DNA from: Bradyrhizobium sp. ORS 278
Lineage (GTDB): Bacteria; Pseudomonadota; Alphaproteobacteria; Rhizobiales; Xanthobacteraceae
Length of the DNA: 64,000 bases
Direction: 5' to 3'
NCBI RefSeq assembly: GCF_000026145.1
Contig: NC_009445.1
Span: forward strand, 2,418,001 to 2,482,000
Below, piece by piece: positions 1 through 8,909 of this stretch. A model generated the notes under the pieces. That model saw nothing but the letters and a program-made list of their open reading frames with translations, was not told where the DNA came from and did not search any database. The translations under genes and the position numbers were made by a program. The first letter of the stretch is position 1, and the number at the start of each line of letters is the position of its first letter.

Positions 1-327
1 CTGATGGGCATCCGGCCCAACCGGACCTTCGCGGTGGCGACCGGCATCGCCATGGCGATCGTCGCGATCGCCGCAGTGTTTCTCGGTACCCGCGCCAATT
101 TCGATCCGACCATCGGTCCGGCACGCCTGATCTATGCGTTCGAGGCGGTGATCATGGGCGGGCTCGGCTCGCTCTGGGGCACGCTGGCCGGCGGCGTCGT
201 GCTGGGCGTGGCGCAGACGGTCGGCGGCGCGATCAATCCGGAATGGCAGATCCTGGCCGGTCACATCGCGTTCGTGCTGGTGCTGCTGGTCCGTCCGCGC
301 GGCTTCTTCCCGCGCGCGGTCGATTGA
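1..327 (+). CDS. Branched-chain-type ABC transporter permease LivH family (3' part only)
   Basis: This is the last 108 codons of a gene that begins before the window. The visible part has two hydrophobic segments and the LivH-type C-terminal pattern: an EAVIMGGLGSLWGT stretch (the EAA-like loop that contacts the ATPase), then a GAxLG/GVAQ region and a final membrane helix ending in RPRGFFP. LivH and LivM form the membrane channel of HAAT-family importers. The partner permease starts 12 bases downstream, so the two are co-transcribed. The catabolic genes that follow suggest the importer takes up an aromatic compound instead of an amino acid; that is inference from position only. Confidence 0.85.
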   Translation: MMGIRPNRTFAVATGIAMAIVAIAAVFLGTRANFDPTIGPARLIYAFEAVIMGGLGSLWGTLAGGVVLGVAQTVGGAINPEWQILAGHIAFVLVLLVRPRGFFPRAVD

Positions 328-338
328 GGGGCAGGGCG

Positions 339-1400
339 ATGCACAGACGATCCATCCCCTGGCGTGTCGAGACGAGGACCAAGGCCTCGATTGTGTTTGC
401 CGTGATCGCGGCGCTCATCGTCGTGGCCGGCGTGATCGCGCCGGCCTATCTGCCGCGCTCGACCTTGCAGGACCTGTTCTTCATCCTGACCATGCTGGTG
501 CTGGCGCAGAGCTGGAATCTGCTCGCGGGCTATGCCGGTCTCGTCTCCGTCGGCCAGCAGGCCTTCGTCGGCCTCGGCGCCTACGCGATGTTCGCGGGCG
601 TCGTGCTGCTGAAGCTCGATCCGCTGGTCTCAGTCCTGCTCGGCGGCGCCGCCGCCGCACTGCTCGCCATTCCCGCCGGCTTTTTCGCCTTCCGTCTGCA
701 GGGCGCTTACTTCGCGATCGGCACCTGGGTGGTCGCGGAGATCGTGCGACTGCTCGTCGCGCAGTGGAAGACGCTCGGCGGCGGCACTGGCACCTCGCTG
801 CCGGGCGCGGCGACTCGCGCGATGTTCGGCACCGATGTCGTGCAGCGTCTGCTCGGCGTGCGGCCGGCGCAGGCGGTCGACATCATCTGCTACTGGCTGG
901 CGCTGCTGCTTGCGGTCGCGACGATCTTCACGGTGTATCGCCTGTTGCGCTCGCGCCATGGTCTCGCGCTCGCCTCCGTGCGCGACAATCAGGAGGCGGC
1001 GCGCGCCATCGGTGTCGATGCGCGGCGGCTGAAGGCGATGGTCTATCTGACCAGCGCCGCGCTGACCGGGCTCGTCGGCGCGCTGATCTATGTGCAGAAG
1101 GCGCGGATCTCGCCGGACGCGGCGTTCTCGGTGATCGACTGGACGGCCTACGTCATCTTCATCGTGGTGATCGGCGGCATCGGCACCATCGAGGGGCCGA
1201 TCGTCGGCGTCCTGATCTTCTTCGGCCTGCAGAAGCTGCTGGCCGATTTCGGCTCATTGTATCTGCTCGCGCTCGGCCTGATCGGTATCGTCATCATGCT
1301 GTTCGCGCCGCAAGGGTTATGGGGCCTGTTCGCAAGCCGGACCGGCATCCAGCTGCTGCCGGTCCGCCGCCTGCTGCGCGGCGGATCAATCGACAACTGA
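339..1400 (+). CDS. Branched-chain-type ABC transporter permease LivM family
   Basis: A 353-residue integral membrane protein of the LivM family, the usual partner of LivH. It opens with a short basic N-terminus and a first helix (FAVIAALIVVAGVIAP), has the family signature around GLVSVGQQAFVGLGAY, and near the C-terminus the ATPase-contact loop FIVVIGGIGTIEGP. The ATG at 339 is preceded by GAGGGGCAGGG, a strong ribosome binding site. No ATPase or binding protein of this importer lies inside the window after it; they are probably upstream of position 1. The next gene, an aromatic hydroxylase, starts 28 bases after the stop, which suggests one operon for uptake and ring hydroxylation. Confidence 0.9.
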   Translation: MHRRSIPWRVETRTKASIVFAVIAALIVVAGVIAPAYLPRSTLQDLFFILTMLVLAQSWNLLAGYAGLVSVGQQAFVGLGAYAMFAGVVLLKLDPLVSVLLGGAAAALLAIPAGFFAFRLQGAYFAIGTWVVAEIVRLLVAQWKTLGGGTGTSLPGAATRAMFGTDVVQRLLGVRPAQAVDIICYWLALLLAVATIFTVYRLLRSRHGLALASVRDNQEAARAIGVDARRLKAMVYLTSAALTGLVGALIYVQKARISPDAAFSVIDWTAYVIFIVVIGGIGTIEGPIVGVLIFFGLQKLLADFGSLYLLALGLIGIVIMLFAPQGLWGLFASRTGIQLLPVRRLLRGGSIDN

Positions 1401-1428
1401 CAAGACGACAAACGACAGGGAGGGCCCG

Positions 1429-3183
1429 ATGGCCGACATCACGACAGACGTTCTCATCATCGGTACCGGTCCGGCCGGCTCGGCCGCGGCGGCGCTGCTG
1501 TCCACCTATGGCGTCGAGAACATGGTGGTCAACCGCTATCGCTGGCTCGCCAACACGCCGCGCGCCCACATCACCAACCAGCGCACGATGGAGGTGCTGC
1601 GCGACCTTGGCCGCGACGTCGAGAACGAAGCCTACATGTTCGCCTCGCAGCAGGACATCATGGGCGAGAACGTGTTCTGCACCTCGCTCGCCGGCGAGGA
1701 GATCGGCCGGCTCAAGACCTGGGGCAATCACCCGCTGTCGCGCGCCGAGCATCAGCTGTCGTCGCCGGCGAAGATGAACGATCTGCCGCAGACCTATATG
1801 GAGCCGCTGCTGTTCAAGACCGCATGCTCGCGCGGCACGCAGGCGCGGATGTCCACGGTGTATGAGAGCCACGTTCAGGATGATCACGGCGTCACCACGA
1901 CCTTGCTCGATCGTCTGACGGGCAAGACCTTCACGGTGCGCTCGAAATATCTGATCGGCGCCGACGGCGGCAACTCGCTGGTCGCCCAGCATGCCGGCCT
2001 CCCATTCGAGGGCAAGATGGGTGTCGGCGGCTCGATGAACATCCTGTTCAAGGCCGATCTGTCGCGCTACGTCGCCCACCGGCCGTCGGTGCTGTATTGG
2101 GTGGTGCAGCCGGGCGCCGATGTCGGCGGCATCGGCATGGGGCTGGTGCGCATGGTCAGGCCGTGGAACGAATGGCTGATCGTGTGGGGCTATGACATCA
2201 ACCAGCCGGCGCCGGAGGTCGACGAGGCCTTTGCGGTGAAGGTCGCGCGGGATCTCGTCGGCGATCAGGAGCTGCAGATCGAGCTGCAGTCGGTGTCGAC
2301 CTGGACCGTCAACAACATGTATGCGACGCGGACGTCGCATGGCCGCGTATTCTGCATGGGCGATGCGATCCACCGGCATCCGCCGTCGAATGGTCTCGGC
2401 TCGAACACCTCGATCCAGGACGCCTTCAACCTGGCCTGGAAGCTCGCTTACGTCCTCAAGGACCGCGCCGGGCCAAAGCTGCTCGACAGCTACACGATCG
2501 AGCGCGCCCCGGTCGCCAAGCAGATCGTCACCCGCGCCAACAAGTCGATCGAGGAGTTCGGCCCGATCTTCCAGGCGCTAGGGCTGCTGGACTCGGTTGA
2601 TCCCGTGAAGATGCAGCAGAACATGGACGCGCGCTGCGACCGCACCGAGCAGGCCGAGCAGCAGCGCGCGAAGATCCGCGAGACGATCGCCAGCAAGGTC
2701 TATGAGTTCGACGCGCACGGCGTCGAGATGAACCACCGCTATCGCTCGGACGCCATCGTGACCGATGGGCAGGCCGAGCCGGCCTTCACCCGGGATCCCG
2801 AGCTGCATTTCCAGCAGACGACCTGGCCCGGCGCGCGGCTGCCGCATGCCTGGCTGTTCGGCAAGGACGGCACCAAGATCTCCACGCTCGACCTTGCCGG
2901 TCATGGCAAGTTCACGGTGCTGACCGGCATCGGCGGTGAGACCTGGGTGCAGGCCGCCAGGAAGCTCGGCCAGGAGCTCGGCATCGAGATCGATGCGCAT
3001 GTCATCGGCCCGCGCCAGGTCTGGCAGGATCTCGACGGCGACTGGTCGCGGTTGCGCGAGGTGCGGGACGGCGGCATCGTGCTGACTCGGCCCGATCAGC
3101 ACGTCTGCTGGCGGCGCGAGACCTTGGCTGAGGATCCGGCCGCGGAACTGCGCCGCGTGTTCAAGCAAATCCTGGCGAACTGA
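1429..3183 (+). CDS. FAD-dependent phenol-type monooxygenase (TfdB-like)
   Basis: A 584-residue class A flavoprotein hydroxylase. Seen in sequence: the N-terminal dinucleotide-binding motif GTGPAGSAAA (residues 11-20), the RAHITNQRTMEVLRDLG segment typical of TfdB-type 2,4-dichlorophenol 6-monooxygenases, the second FAD motif GDAIHRHPPSNGLGSNT around residue 310, and a C-terminal thioredoxin-like domain as in phenol hydroxylases. Length agrees with TfdB (about 590). Family enzymes use NADPH and O2 to place a hydroxyl ortho to a phenolic OH. The dioxygenase that follows 19 bases later would cleave the resulting catechol or hydroxyquinol. The true substrate may be an unchlorinated phenol; chlorophenol use cannot be inferred from homology alone. 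Confidence 0.85.
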   Translation: MADITTDVLIIGTGPAGSAAAALLSTYGVENMVVNRYRWLANTPRAHITNQRTMEVLRDLGRDVENEAYMFASQQDIMGENVFCTSLAGEEIGRLKTWGNHPLSRAEHQLSSPAKMNDLPQTYMEPLLFKTACSRGTQARMSTVYESHVQDDHGVTTTLLDRLTGKTFTVRSKYLIGADGGNSLVAQHAGLPFEGKMGVGGSMNILFKADLSRYVAHRPSVLYWVVQPGADVGGIGMGLVRMVRPWNEWLIVWGYDINQPAPEVDEAFAVKVARDLVGDQELQIELQSVSTWTVNNMYATRTSHGRVFCMGDAIHRHPPSNGLGSNTSIQDAFNLAWKLAYVLKDRAGPKLLDSYTIERAPVAKQIVTRANKSIEEFGPIFQALGLLDSVDPVKMQQNMDARCDRTEQAEQQRAKIRETIASKVYEFDAHGVEMNHRYRSDAIVTDGQAEPAFTRDPELHFQQTTWPGARLPHAWLFGKDGTKISTLDLAGHGKFTVLTGIGGETWVQAARKLGQELGIEIDAHVIGPRQVWQDLDGDWSRLREVRDGGIVLTRPDQHVCWRRETLAEDPAAELRRVFKQILAN

Positions 3184-3202
3184 AGCCGAAGGGGAAGACC
3201 TC

Positions 3203-4078
3203 ATGGATGATCATGAGCAGGGCTATTTCACCGAAGAGAACTCCGCCGAGGTCGTGATCGGCCGCAACAAGAACGCCAAGGACGCGCGGCTGAAGGAGGT
3301 GATGGCGGTCATCACCCGCAAGCTGCATGAGGCGGTGAAGGAGATCGAGCCGACCCAGCAGGAATGGTTCGAGGCGATCATGTTCCTGACCCGCACCGGC
3401 CAGATGTGTACCGACTGGCGGCAGGAGTTCATTTTGCTGTCGGACGTGCTCGGCGTCTCGATGCTGGTGGACGCGATCAATCATCGCAAGCCGGCCGGCG
3501 CGTCCGAAAGCACCGTGCTCGGGCCGTTCTACGTGCACGATGCGCCGGAGCTGCCGCTCGGCAGCAACATCTGCCTCGACCGCAAGGGCGAGGACATGGT
3601 GATCTCCGGGGTCGTTCGGGACACCGAGGGGCGGCCGATTGCGAACGCCAAGATCGACGTCTGGCAAACCAATGACGACGGCTTCTACGACGTGCAGCAG
3701 AAGGGCTTGCAGCCCGACTTCAACCTGCGCGGCGTGTTCCGCACCGACGAGGCCGGCCGCTACTGGTTCCGCGCCGTCAAGCCGCGGTTCTATCCGATTC
3801 CCGATGACGGCCCGGTCGGCCAGCTGCTGGGCAAGCTCGGCCGGCATCCCTACAGGCCGGCGCATCTGCACTTCATCATCTCGGCCGACGGCTTCGAGAC
3901 GCTGACGACGCACATCTTCGATCCTGACGATCGCTATATCGATTCCGATGCGGTCTTCGGGGTCAAGAAGAGCCTGCTCGCGAAATTTGACCGGATTGAC
4001 GATCGGAGCCGCGCCGAGCAGCTCGCATTCACCAATCCGTTCTGGGAGACGACCTTCGACTTCGTTCTCGCACGCTGA
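3203..4078 (+). CDS. Intradiol ring-cleavage dioxygenase, hydroxyquinol 1,2-dioxygenase type
   Basis: A 291-residue non-haem Fe(III) intradiol dioxygenase. The four expected iron ligands are visible: Tyr162 (DGFYDV), Tyr197 (PRFYPIPDDGP), His221 and His223 (RPAHLHF); the last three have the same numbers I recall for the hydroxyquinol 1,2-dioxygenase of Nocardioides simplex. The N-terminal helical linker domain (about residues 1-100) carries the dimer interface of catechol-type enzymes. Expected reaction: hydroxyquinol (1,2,4-trihydroxybenzene) to maleylacetate, or a catechol to a muconate. It directly follows the TfdB-like hydroxylase, so the pair can hydroxylate and open an aromatic ring. 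No maleylacetate reductase is present nearby. Confidence 0.88.
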   Translation: MDDHEQGYFTEENSAEVVIGRNKNAKDARLKEVMAVITRKLHEAVKEIEPTQQEWFEAIMFLTRTGQMCTDWRQEFILLSDVLGVSMLVDAINHRKPAGASESTVLGPFYVHDAPELPLGSNICLDRKGEDMVISGVVRDTEGRPIANAKIDVWQTNDDGFYDVQQKGLQPDFNLRGVFRTDEAGRYWFRAVKPRFYPIPDDGPVGQLLGKLGRHPYRPAHLHFIISADGFETLTTHIFDPDDRYIDSDAVFGVKKSLLAKFDRIDDRSRAEQLAFTNPFWETTFDFVLAR

Positions 4079-4310
4079 ATATCGCGCACGAACGCCGCAG
4101 CGGGCGACCTGGAGGGGCGGCCTGTCTCTCATAAGCCCCAGCTTCCTCCCGCTCGGTCATCCCGCATGGCCGGCAGGTATCGCGTGTGACGGCCGATAAT
4201 CAAATTGCGGGGCGAGTCTGCCGATGTGTGGTTCTGAAAGGTGCCGGGCGTCGTGAGTGGCCGTTTTCCGCGTCGACCGATCGGTACTTTTTACGACGGA
4301 GTTGGTCTGT

Positions 4311-5195
4311 TCAGCTCTCGCGCACGAGCAGGTCGCGGAATGCCTCGGCGGCGCCGGACAGGCGCTTGTCCCTTCTGTGCAACATGAACCAGCGCCGGTT
4401 CAGCGGAAAGCCTTCCACGGGAAGGATCACCAGCCGTCCCGTTTCGACCTCGAGCTCGATGGTCTGAGCGGGAACGATGCCGATGCCGAGGCCTGCCTGC
4501 ACGGCCTGCTTGACGGCTTCGTTCGTACTTAGCTCGCATCCCGGCCGGAAAGTCACATTGTGATCGGCGAGGTAGCGCTCCACGGTTGCGCGTGTGCCCG
4601 AGCCGGGCTCGCGCAGCACCAGCGTCTCATCCGCCAGCGCCGCGATGTCGATCGTACCGCGTCCCGCCTGTGGATGTCCCGGCGGCGCGACCACGACCAA
4701 TGGGTTGTCCATGAAGTAATGGCTGACGATGTCGGCGCTGTCAGGTGGCTGACCAGTGATGGCGAGGTCGGTCTGATTGTCGGCCAAGGCCGCGAGCACG
4801 GCGTCGCGATTCACCACCCGCAGGCTGACGCGGACGCCGGGGTGACGCTGCGTGAATGCGGCGATCACCGGCGGCAGGAAGTAGTTGGCGCTGGATACGA
4901 CTGCAAGCCGCAACACGCCGCGCTCCAGCCCACGGAACTGATCCATCGCAGCCTTGAGCTCGGTCATCTGTGCCGCGATGCGTTGCGCGTGAACAAGCAA
5001 CTCGCGCCCGGCTTCCGTGAGCTGCAGCTTCTTGCCGATCTGCTCGATCAGCGGCAGCCCGATCTGATCTTCGAGTTGTTTGCACTGCATCGAAACGGCC
5101 GGCTGCGTCAGATGCAGTTCGGAGGCCGCGCGCGTGATCGCGCCATGACGGCTCACCGCTTCGAAGATTCGCAGATGCTGCAGAGTAATGTGCAT
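4311..5195 (-). CDS. cbbR: LysR-type regulator of the CO2 fixation operon (CbbR)
   Basis: A 294-residue LysR-type transcription factor. The N-terminal winged helix-turn-helix is seen in [35 protein letters not shown] order (residues 4-35), followed by the linker helix and an effector-binding domain with VVVAPPGHP and the GIGIVP stretch. I chose the ATG at 5195 instead of one 15 codons upstream because [11 protein letters not shown] is the usual LysR start. It is divergent from cbbL with 150 bases between the starts, the standard cbbR/cbb layout. CbbR proteins activate cbb genes in response to metabolites such as RuBP or NADPH; the effector here is not known. Confidence 0.92.
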   Translation of the reverse strand: MHITLQHLRIFEAVSRHGAITRAASELHLTQPAVSMQCKQLEDQIGLPLIEQIGKKLQLTEAGRELLVHAQRIAAQMTELKAAMDQFRGLERGVLRLAVVSSANYFLPPVIAAFTQRHPGVRVSLRVVNRDAVLAALADNQTDLAITGQPPDSADIVSHYFMDNPLVVVAPPGHPQAGRGTIDIAALADETLVLREPGSGTRATVERYLADHNVTFRPGCELSTNEAVKQAVQAGLGIGIVPAQTIELEVETGRLVILPVEGFPLNRRWFMLHRRDKRLSGAAEAFRDLLVRES

Positions 5196-5271
5196 GCCAC
5201 GCCTTTGCGCTGCACTCGACGGCCGGACGATAGCACGCATCGCGCAATCATCAAGAACGCAAATGCCAGCA

Positions 5272-5284
5272 TAAGAACCTCTGA
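5272..5284 (+). promoter_or_regulatory. Candidate CbbR-binding half-site in the cbbR-cbbL divergent region
   Basis: The 150-base spacer between cbbR and cbbL contains TAA, seven bases, TGA. This matches the TNA-N7/8-TNA pattern described for CbbR operators. It lies about 60 bases upstream of the cbbL start in the most AT-rich part of the spacer, where a LysR activation site would be expected. The pattern is short and can occur by chance, so the call is tentative. The RuBisCO ribosome binding site GGGAGG sits at 5335-5340. Confidence 0.4.
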
Positions 5285-5345
5285 ATTTTCATTCGACGCA
5301 GCTGATGTTTTTCTCCTCCCAACGAACGACGACAGGGAGGTTGGT

Positions 5346-6785
5346 ATGGCAGAGAAGAGCTATCAGGCGGGCGTCAAGGAGTATCGCAAGACGTATTGGA
5401 CGCCGGAATACGTTCCGCTCGACACCGATCTTCTCGCGGTCTTCAAGATCGTCGCACAGGCCGGCGTGCCACGCGAGGAAGCCGCGGCGGCAGTCGCCGC
5501 GGAGTCGTCTACGGGAACGTGGACCACGGTTTGGACAGACCTGCTGACCGATCTCGACTATTACAAGGGCCGCGCCTATCGCATCGAGCCGGTTCCCGGT
5601 GACGACAACGCGTTCTATGCCTTCATTGCCTATCCTATCGATCTGTTCGAGGAAGGTTCGGTCGTGAACGTGCTGACCTCGTTGGTCGGCAACGTGTTCG
5701 GGTTCAAGGCCGTGCGCAGCCTGCGACTGGAGGATATCCGCTTTCCGCTGGCCTATGTGAAGACCTGCGGCGGGCCGCCGAACGGCATTCAGCTCGAGCG
5801 CGACCGGCTCAACAAATATGGCCGTCCGCTGCTCGGCTGCACCATCAAGCCGAAGCTCGGTCTGTCGGCGAAGAACTATGGTCGTGCCGTCTATGAGTGT
5901 CTGCGCGGCGGCCTCGATTTCACCAAGGACGACGAGAACATCAATAGCCAGCCTTTCATGCGCTGGCAGCACCGTTTCGAATTCGTCATGGAGGCGGTGC
6001 ACAAGGCGACGTCTGAAACTGGCGAGCGCAAGGGGCACTATCTCAACGTCACCGCGCCGACTCCGGAGGAGATGTACAAGCGCGCCGAGTTCGCCAAGTC
6101 GCTGGGCGCGCCGATCATCATGCACGATTTCCTGACGGCCGGCTTCACCGCAAACACCGGTCTTGCGAACTGGTGCCGCGAGAACGGCATGCTGTTGCAC
6201 ATCCACCGCGCCATGCATGCCGTGCTCGATCGCAATCCGATGCACGGCATCCATTTCCGCGTGCTGACCAAGTGCCTCCGATTGTCGGGCGGTGACCACC
6301 TGCATTCCGGCACGGTGGTCGGCAAGCTCGAAGGCGATCGCGAGGCGACGATCGGCTGGGTCGACCTGATGCGCGAGCCCTTCGTTCCAGAGAACCGCGC
6401 GCGCGGCATCTTCTTCGATCAGGATTGGGGCGCGATGCCCGGCGTGATGCCGGTGGCCTCGGGTGGGATTCACGTCTGGCATATGCCGGCGCTCACCGCG
6501 ATCTTCGGCGACGATGCCTGCTTCCAGTTCGGCGGCGGCACGCTCGGCCATCCCTGGGGCAATGCTGCCGGCGCACATGCCAACCGTGTCGCGCTTGAAG
6601 CCTGTGTCGAGGCGCGCAACCAGGGCAGGCCGGTCGAGCGCGAGGGCCGCGAGATCCTCACCGAGGCCGCGCAGCATTCGCCCGAGCTGAAGATCGCGAT
6701 GGAGACCTGGAAGGAGATCAAGTTCGAGTTCGACGTGGTCGACAAGCTCGACACCGGCCCGATGCTCCGGGTCGTCAACGCCTGA
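5346..6785 (+). CDS. cbbL: RuBisCO large subunit, form IA (carboxysomal)
   Basis: A 479-residue RuBisCO large subunit, of usual form I length. Active-site elements are all visible: TIKPKLG with Lys168, the carbamylated Lys194 in GLDFTKDDE with Asp196/Glu197, His287 in HIHRAMHA, loop 6 [11 protein letters not shown] with Lys327, and the GGG(T)LGHPWGN phosphate-binding stretch. It carboxylates ribulose 1,5-bisphosphate to two 3-phosphoglycerates. The start at 5346 is preceded by GGGAGG at a six-base distance. It is followed by cbbS and shell genes, so the enzyme is the carboxysome-packaged IA type. No cbbQ/cbbO activase genes are found in the window. Confidence 0.98.
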   Translation: MAEKSYQAGVKEYRKTYWTPEYVPLDTDLLAVFKIVAQAGVPREEAAAAVAAESSTGTWTTVWTDLLTDLDYYKGRAYRIEPVPGDDNAFYAFIAYPIDLFEEGSVVNVLTSLVGNVFGFKAVRSLRLEDIRFPLAYVKTCGGPPNGIQLERDRLNKYGRPLLGCTIKPKLGLSAKNYGRAVYECLRGGLDFTKDDENINSQPFMRWQHRFEFVMEAVHKATSETGERKGHYLNVTAPTPEEMYKRAEFAKSLGAPIIMHDFLTAGFTANTGLANWCRENGMLLHIHRAMHAVLDRNPMHGIHFRVLTKCLRLSGGDHLHSGTVVGKLEGDREATIGWVDLMREPFVPENRARGIFFDQDWGAMPGVMPVASGGIHVWHMPALTAIFGDDACFQFGGGTLGHPWGNAAGAHANRVALEACVEARNQGRPVEREGREILTEAAQHSPELKIAMETWKEIKFEFDVVDKLDTGPMLRVVNA

Positions 6786-6856
6786 GGCGGCCGCGGCCGC
6801 ATCTCTCGACCATCATCGTCGCAATCAACGCGTCAGCCGAACGCCAGGGAATAGCC

Positions 6857-7198
6857 ATGTCCGAAGCCGTCGCCTACAAATCCGCCGAACGCCGCGGCGA
6901 AACGTTTTCGTATCTGCCGCCGATGACGCAAGACCGGCTGCGCCGGAACATTGCCTATCTGATCGCGCAGAACTGGAACCCTGCGATCGAGCACACCGAG
7001 CCGGAAAAGTCGATGTCGAGCTTCTGGTATCTCTGGAAGCTGCCGATGTTCGGTGAGCGCTCGATCGAGCGCATCCTGGGTGAGCTCGAAGCGTGTCATC
7101 GCACCAATCCCGGCCATCACGTGCGGCTGATCGGTTACGACAACTACTCGCAGTCACAGGGCACGGCGTTCATCGTCTATCGCGCCGGCGGACGCTAG
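6857..7198 (+). CDS. cbbS: RuBisCO small subunit, form IA
   Basis: A 113-residue small subunit, the typical size of form IA proteins, which lack the longer hairpin loop of plant subunits. Recognisable family features are the [10 protein letters not shown] start of the folded domain, the [19 protein letters not shown] segment, and the [25 protein letters not shown]-terminus, the latter given here only as landmarks RLIGYDNY and AFIVYR. It lies 71 bases after cbbL and 10 bases before csoS2. In alpha-carboxysomes the large/small subunit interface binds the N-terminal repeats of CsoS2, which explains the gene order. Confidence 0.97.
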   Translation: MSEAVAYKSAERRGETFSYLPPMTQDRLRRNIAYLIAQNWNPAIEHTEPEKSMSSFWYLWKLPMFGERSIERILGELEACHRTNPGHHVRLIGYDNYSQSQGTAFIVYRAGGR

Positions 7199-7208
7199 AG
7201 GTCCAGTC

Positions 7209-8909
7209 ATGTCCGCTTCATCGTCTCTGTCCGGTCGCGCCGCTTCGATGGCGCGCCGCTCGGCCCTCGCGGCCGGCAAAACTGCGCTGCCGCCCGCGGG
7301 CGAGCGCGTGCGCGACGGCTTTCGCAGTGCTTCGCTGCGGGGGCCCAGCGATGCCGCGCTCGCGCGCGGAGTGACGATCAGCTCGTCCGCCGCGACGCCC
7401 GCCGCGATTGCTTCACCGGCTCCTGTGACGCCTGGTCTGTCCGGACGGACGTTGTCGATGCAGCGGCGACGTCTGTTGTCAGGAGGCAAGAAGGCGCTGC
7501 AGGCCGGCACGGCAGCGCTGCCCGCAGCGATGGCGCGCGAGATCGAGCCGCCGGCACCTGTGCCGCCGACGCGCGAGCGGCCGCGCAGCTATGTGCCGAA
7601 GGTCACCGAGTCCGACACGCAGGGCGGCCAAAGGGTCACCGGCCGCAACATCGGATATGGCGGCCGGATCACCGGCGATGCGCAAGGTGCGCATCACGTC
7701 GTCTCCGGGACGCAATATCTCGGGCCGAGCTCTGGCGCGGCATCGGGGCCGGCTGCGGCCAAGGTCGGGCTGTCACGCACGGGCAATGGTCTCGTCGTGT
7801 CCGGCACGCTCACACGCAGTGCGGTGGCGATCACCGGCGATGAGCCCGGGCGCGGATTGACGATCACCGGTGAGGTGGAGCAGGGGCCCGAGGATGATCT
7901 GACTCGACGACCCGCGCCGATGGCCACGCGCGGATCGCGTCAGCGGCAGCGTCCGCCGCGTGTCGAGATCACCGACAGCGGACAGCCGGTCACAGGTGGT
8001 TCACCTGGTTGCTCATCGCGCCTGACTGGCGATGATGTCGCAGCGGCTGGCCACCAAGTGACGGGCGTGCAGCATCTGACCCGCGCGGGAGCGCCGCCCG
8101 CCGCCGCCGCGCGTTCGAAGGTGGCGGTCGCGCAGAGCTGGGGCGGACAGCGCATCACGGGGCCGGATGTCGAGCACCATCATCGCGTCACTGGCGATGC
8201 TCCGGCGGCCGCATTGCTGCTCACTGGAAATCAGTACCAGGGGCCTGCGACCGCAGCGCAATGGGCCGAGCCGGACGCCGCCGCTCGCTGGCAGCGTCGC
8301 ACCGCGTCCACGCTCGTGACCGGCGATACGCCAAGGCACGATCGGAGCGTCACCGGCACCGCCCGGGGAGCCATGCGCGACATCACGGGCACGCCTTATG
8401 GGCACGCCGAAAGCGTGGGAGCCGGCGATGCGGTCGGCGCGATTTCGCTCGATGCGATCAGCCAGCGTTTCTCGATCCGATCGCCGCAACGCGACGCGCA
8501 GTTGCGGGCAGGGGCGTCTGACCCGGTGACGAGCAGCGGGCGCATCACCGGCGCATTCGCAGCCGGTGGCAGCAAAGTCACTGGCAATCTCGAGTTCTCA
8601 GGGCGCAGCCGTCTGCGCCAGGCCGGGGACACAGCCGGACACAGCCGCTTGACGGGCGAGGGCATCAGCCACGGTGTCGTCACCGGCGATGCCTGGTCCG
8701 ACACATCCCGAGTGACCGGGACCGAAGGCGCGTTCACCGTCGAGCGGAATCCGAGCGAGCGCGGCCCGCGCGCCAAGCCGTTCGCTGGCGCAGTCAATTT
8801 CAAGCAGAAGGCGACGCGCGAGGAGGCCAGGCAGCTCGTGACCGGGATGTTCGGCTACTTCTCGAAGACGGGTGCCCGTGTCACGCTATCCGGTGGAGCA
8901 CAAAGTTGA
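7209..8909 (+). CDS. csoS2: Carboxysome scaffold protein CsoS2 (short form)
   Basis: A 566-residue disordered, basic repeat protein. Two N-terminal RuBisCO-binding repeats are visible (LSGRAASMARRSALAAGK near 7-24, LSGRTLSMQRRRLLSGGKK near 77-95). From about residue 138 to 500 there is a run of middle-region repeats, with about 19 [VIL]TG motifs over the whole protein. The C-terminus (about 510-566) ends ARVTLSGG, matching the shell-anchoring end of other CsoS2 proteins. CsoS2 links RuBisCO to the shell and is essential for assembly. It is clearly shorter than the 850-870 residues of Halothiobacillus CsoS2, with two instead of four N-repeats, and it contains only one cysteine. Whether the ribosomal frameshift known in Halothiobacillus occurs here cannot be judged. 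Confidence 0.95.
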   Translation: MSASSSLSGRAASMARRSALAAGKTALPPAGERVRDGFRSASLRGPSDAALARGVTISSSAATPAAIASPAPVTPGLSGRTLSMQRRRLLSGGKKALQAGTAALPAAMAREIEPPAPVPPTRERPRSYVPKVTESDTQGGQRVTGRNIGYGGRITGDAQGAHHVVSGTQYLGPSSGAASGPAAAKVGLSRTGNGLVVSGTLTRSAVAITGDEPGRGLTITGEVEQGPEDDLTRRPAPMATRGSRQRQRPPRVEITDSGQPVTGGSPGCSSRLTGDDVAAAGHQVTGVQHLTRAGAPPAAAARSKVAVAQSWGGQRITGPDVEHHHRVTGDAPAAALLLTGNQYQGPATAAQWAEPDAAARWQRRTASTLVTGDTPRHDRSVTGTARGAMRDITGTPYGHAESVGAGDAVGAISLDAISQRFSIRSPQRDAQLRAGASDPVTSSGRITGAFAAGGSKVTGNLEFSGRSRLRQAGDTAGHSRLTGEGISHGVVTGDAWSDTSRVTGTEGAFTVERNPSERGPRAKPFAGAVNFKQKATREEARQLVTGMFGYFSKTGARVTLSGGAQS

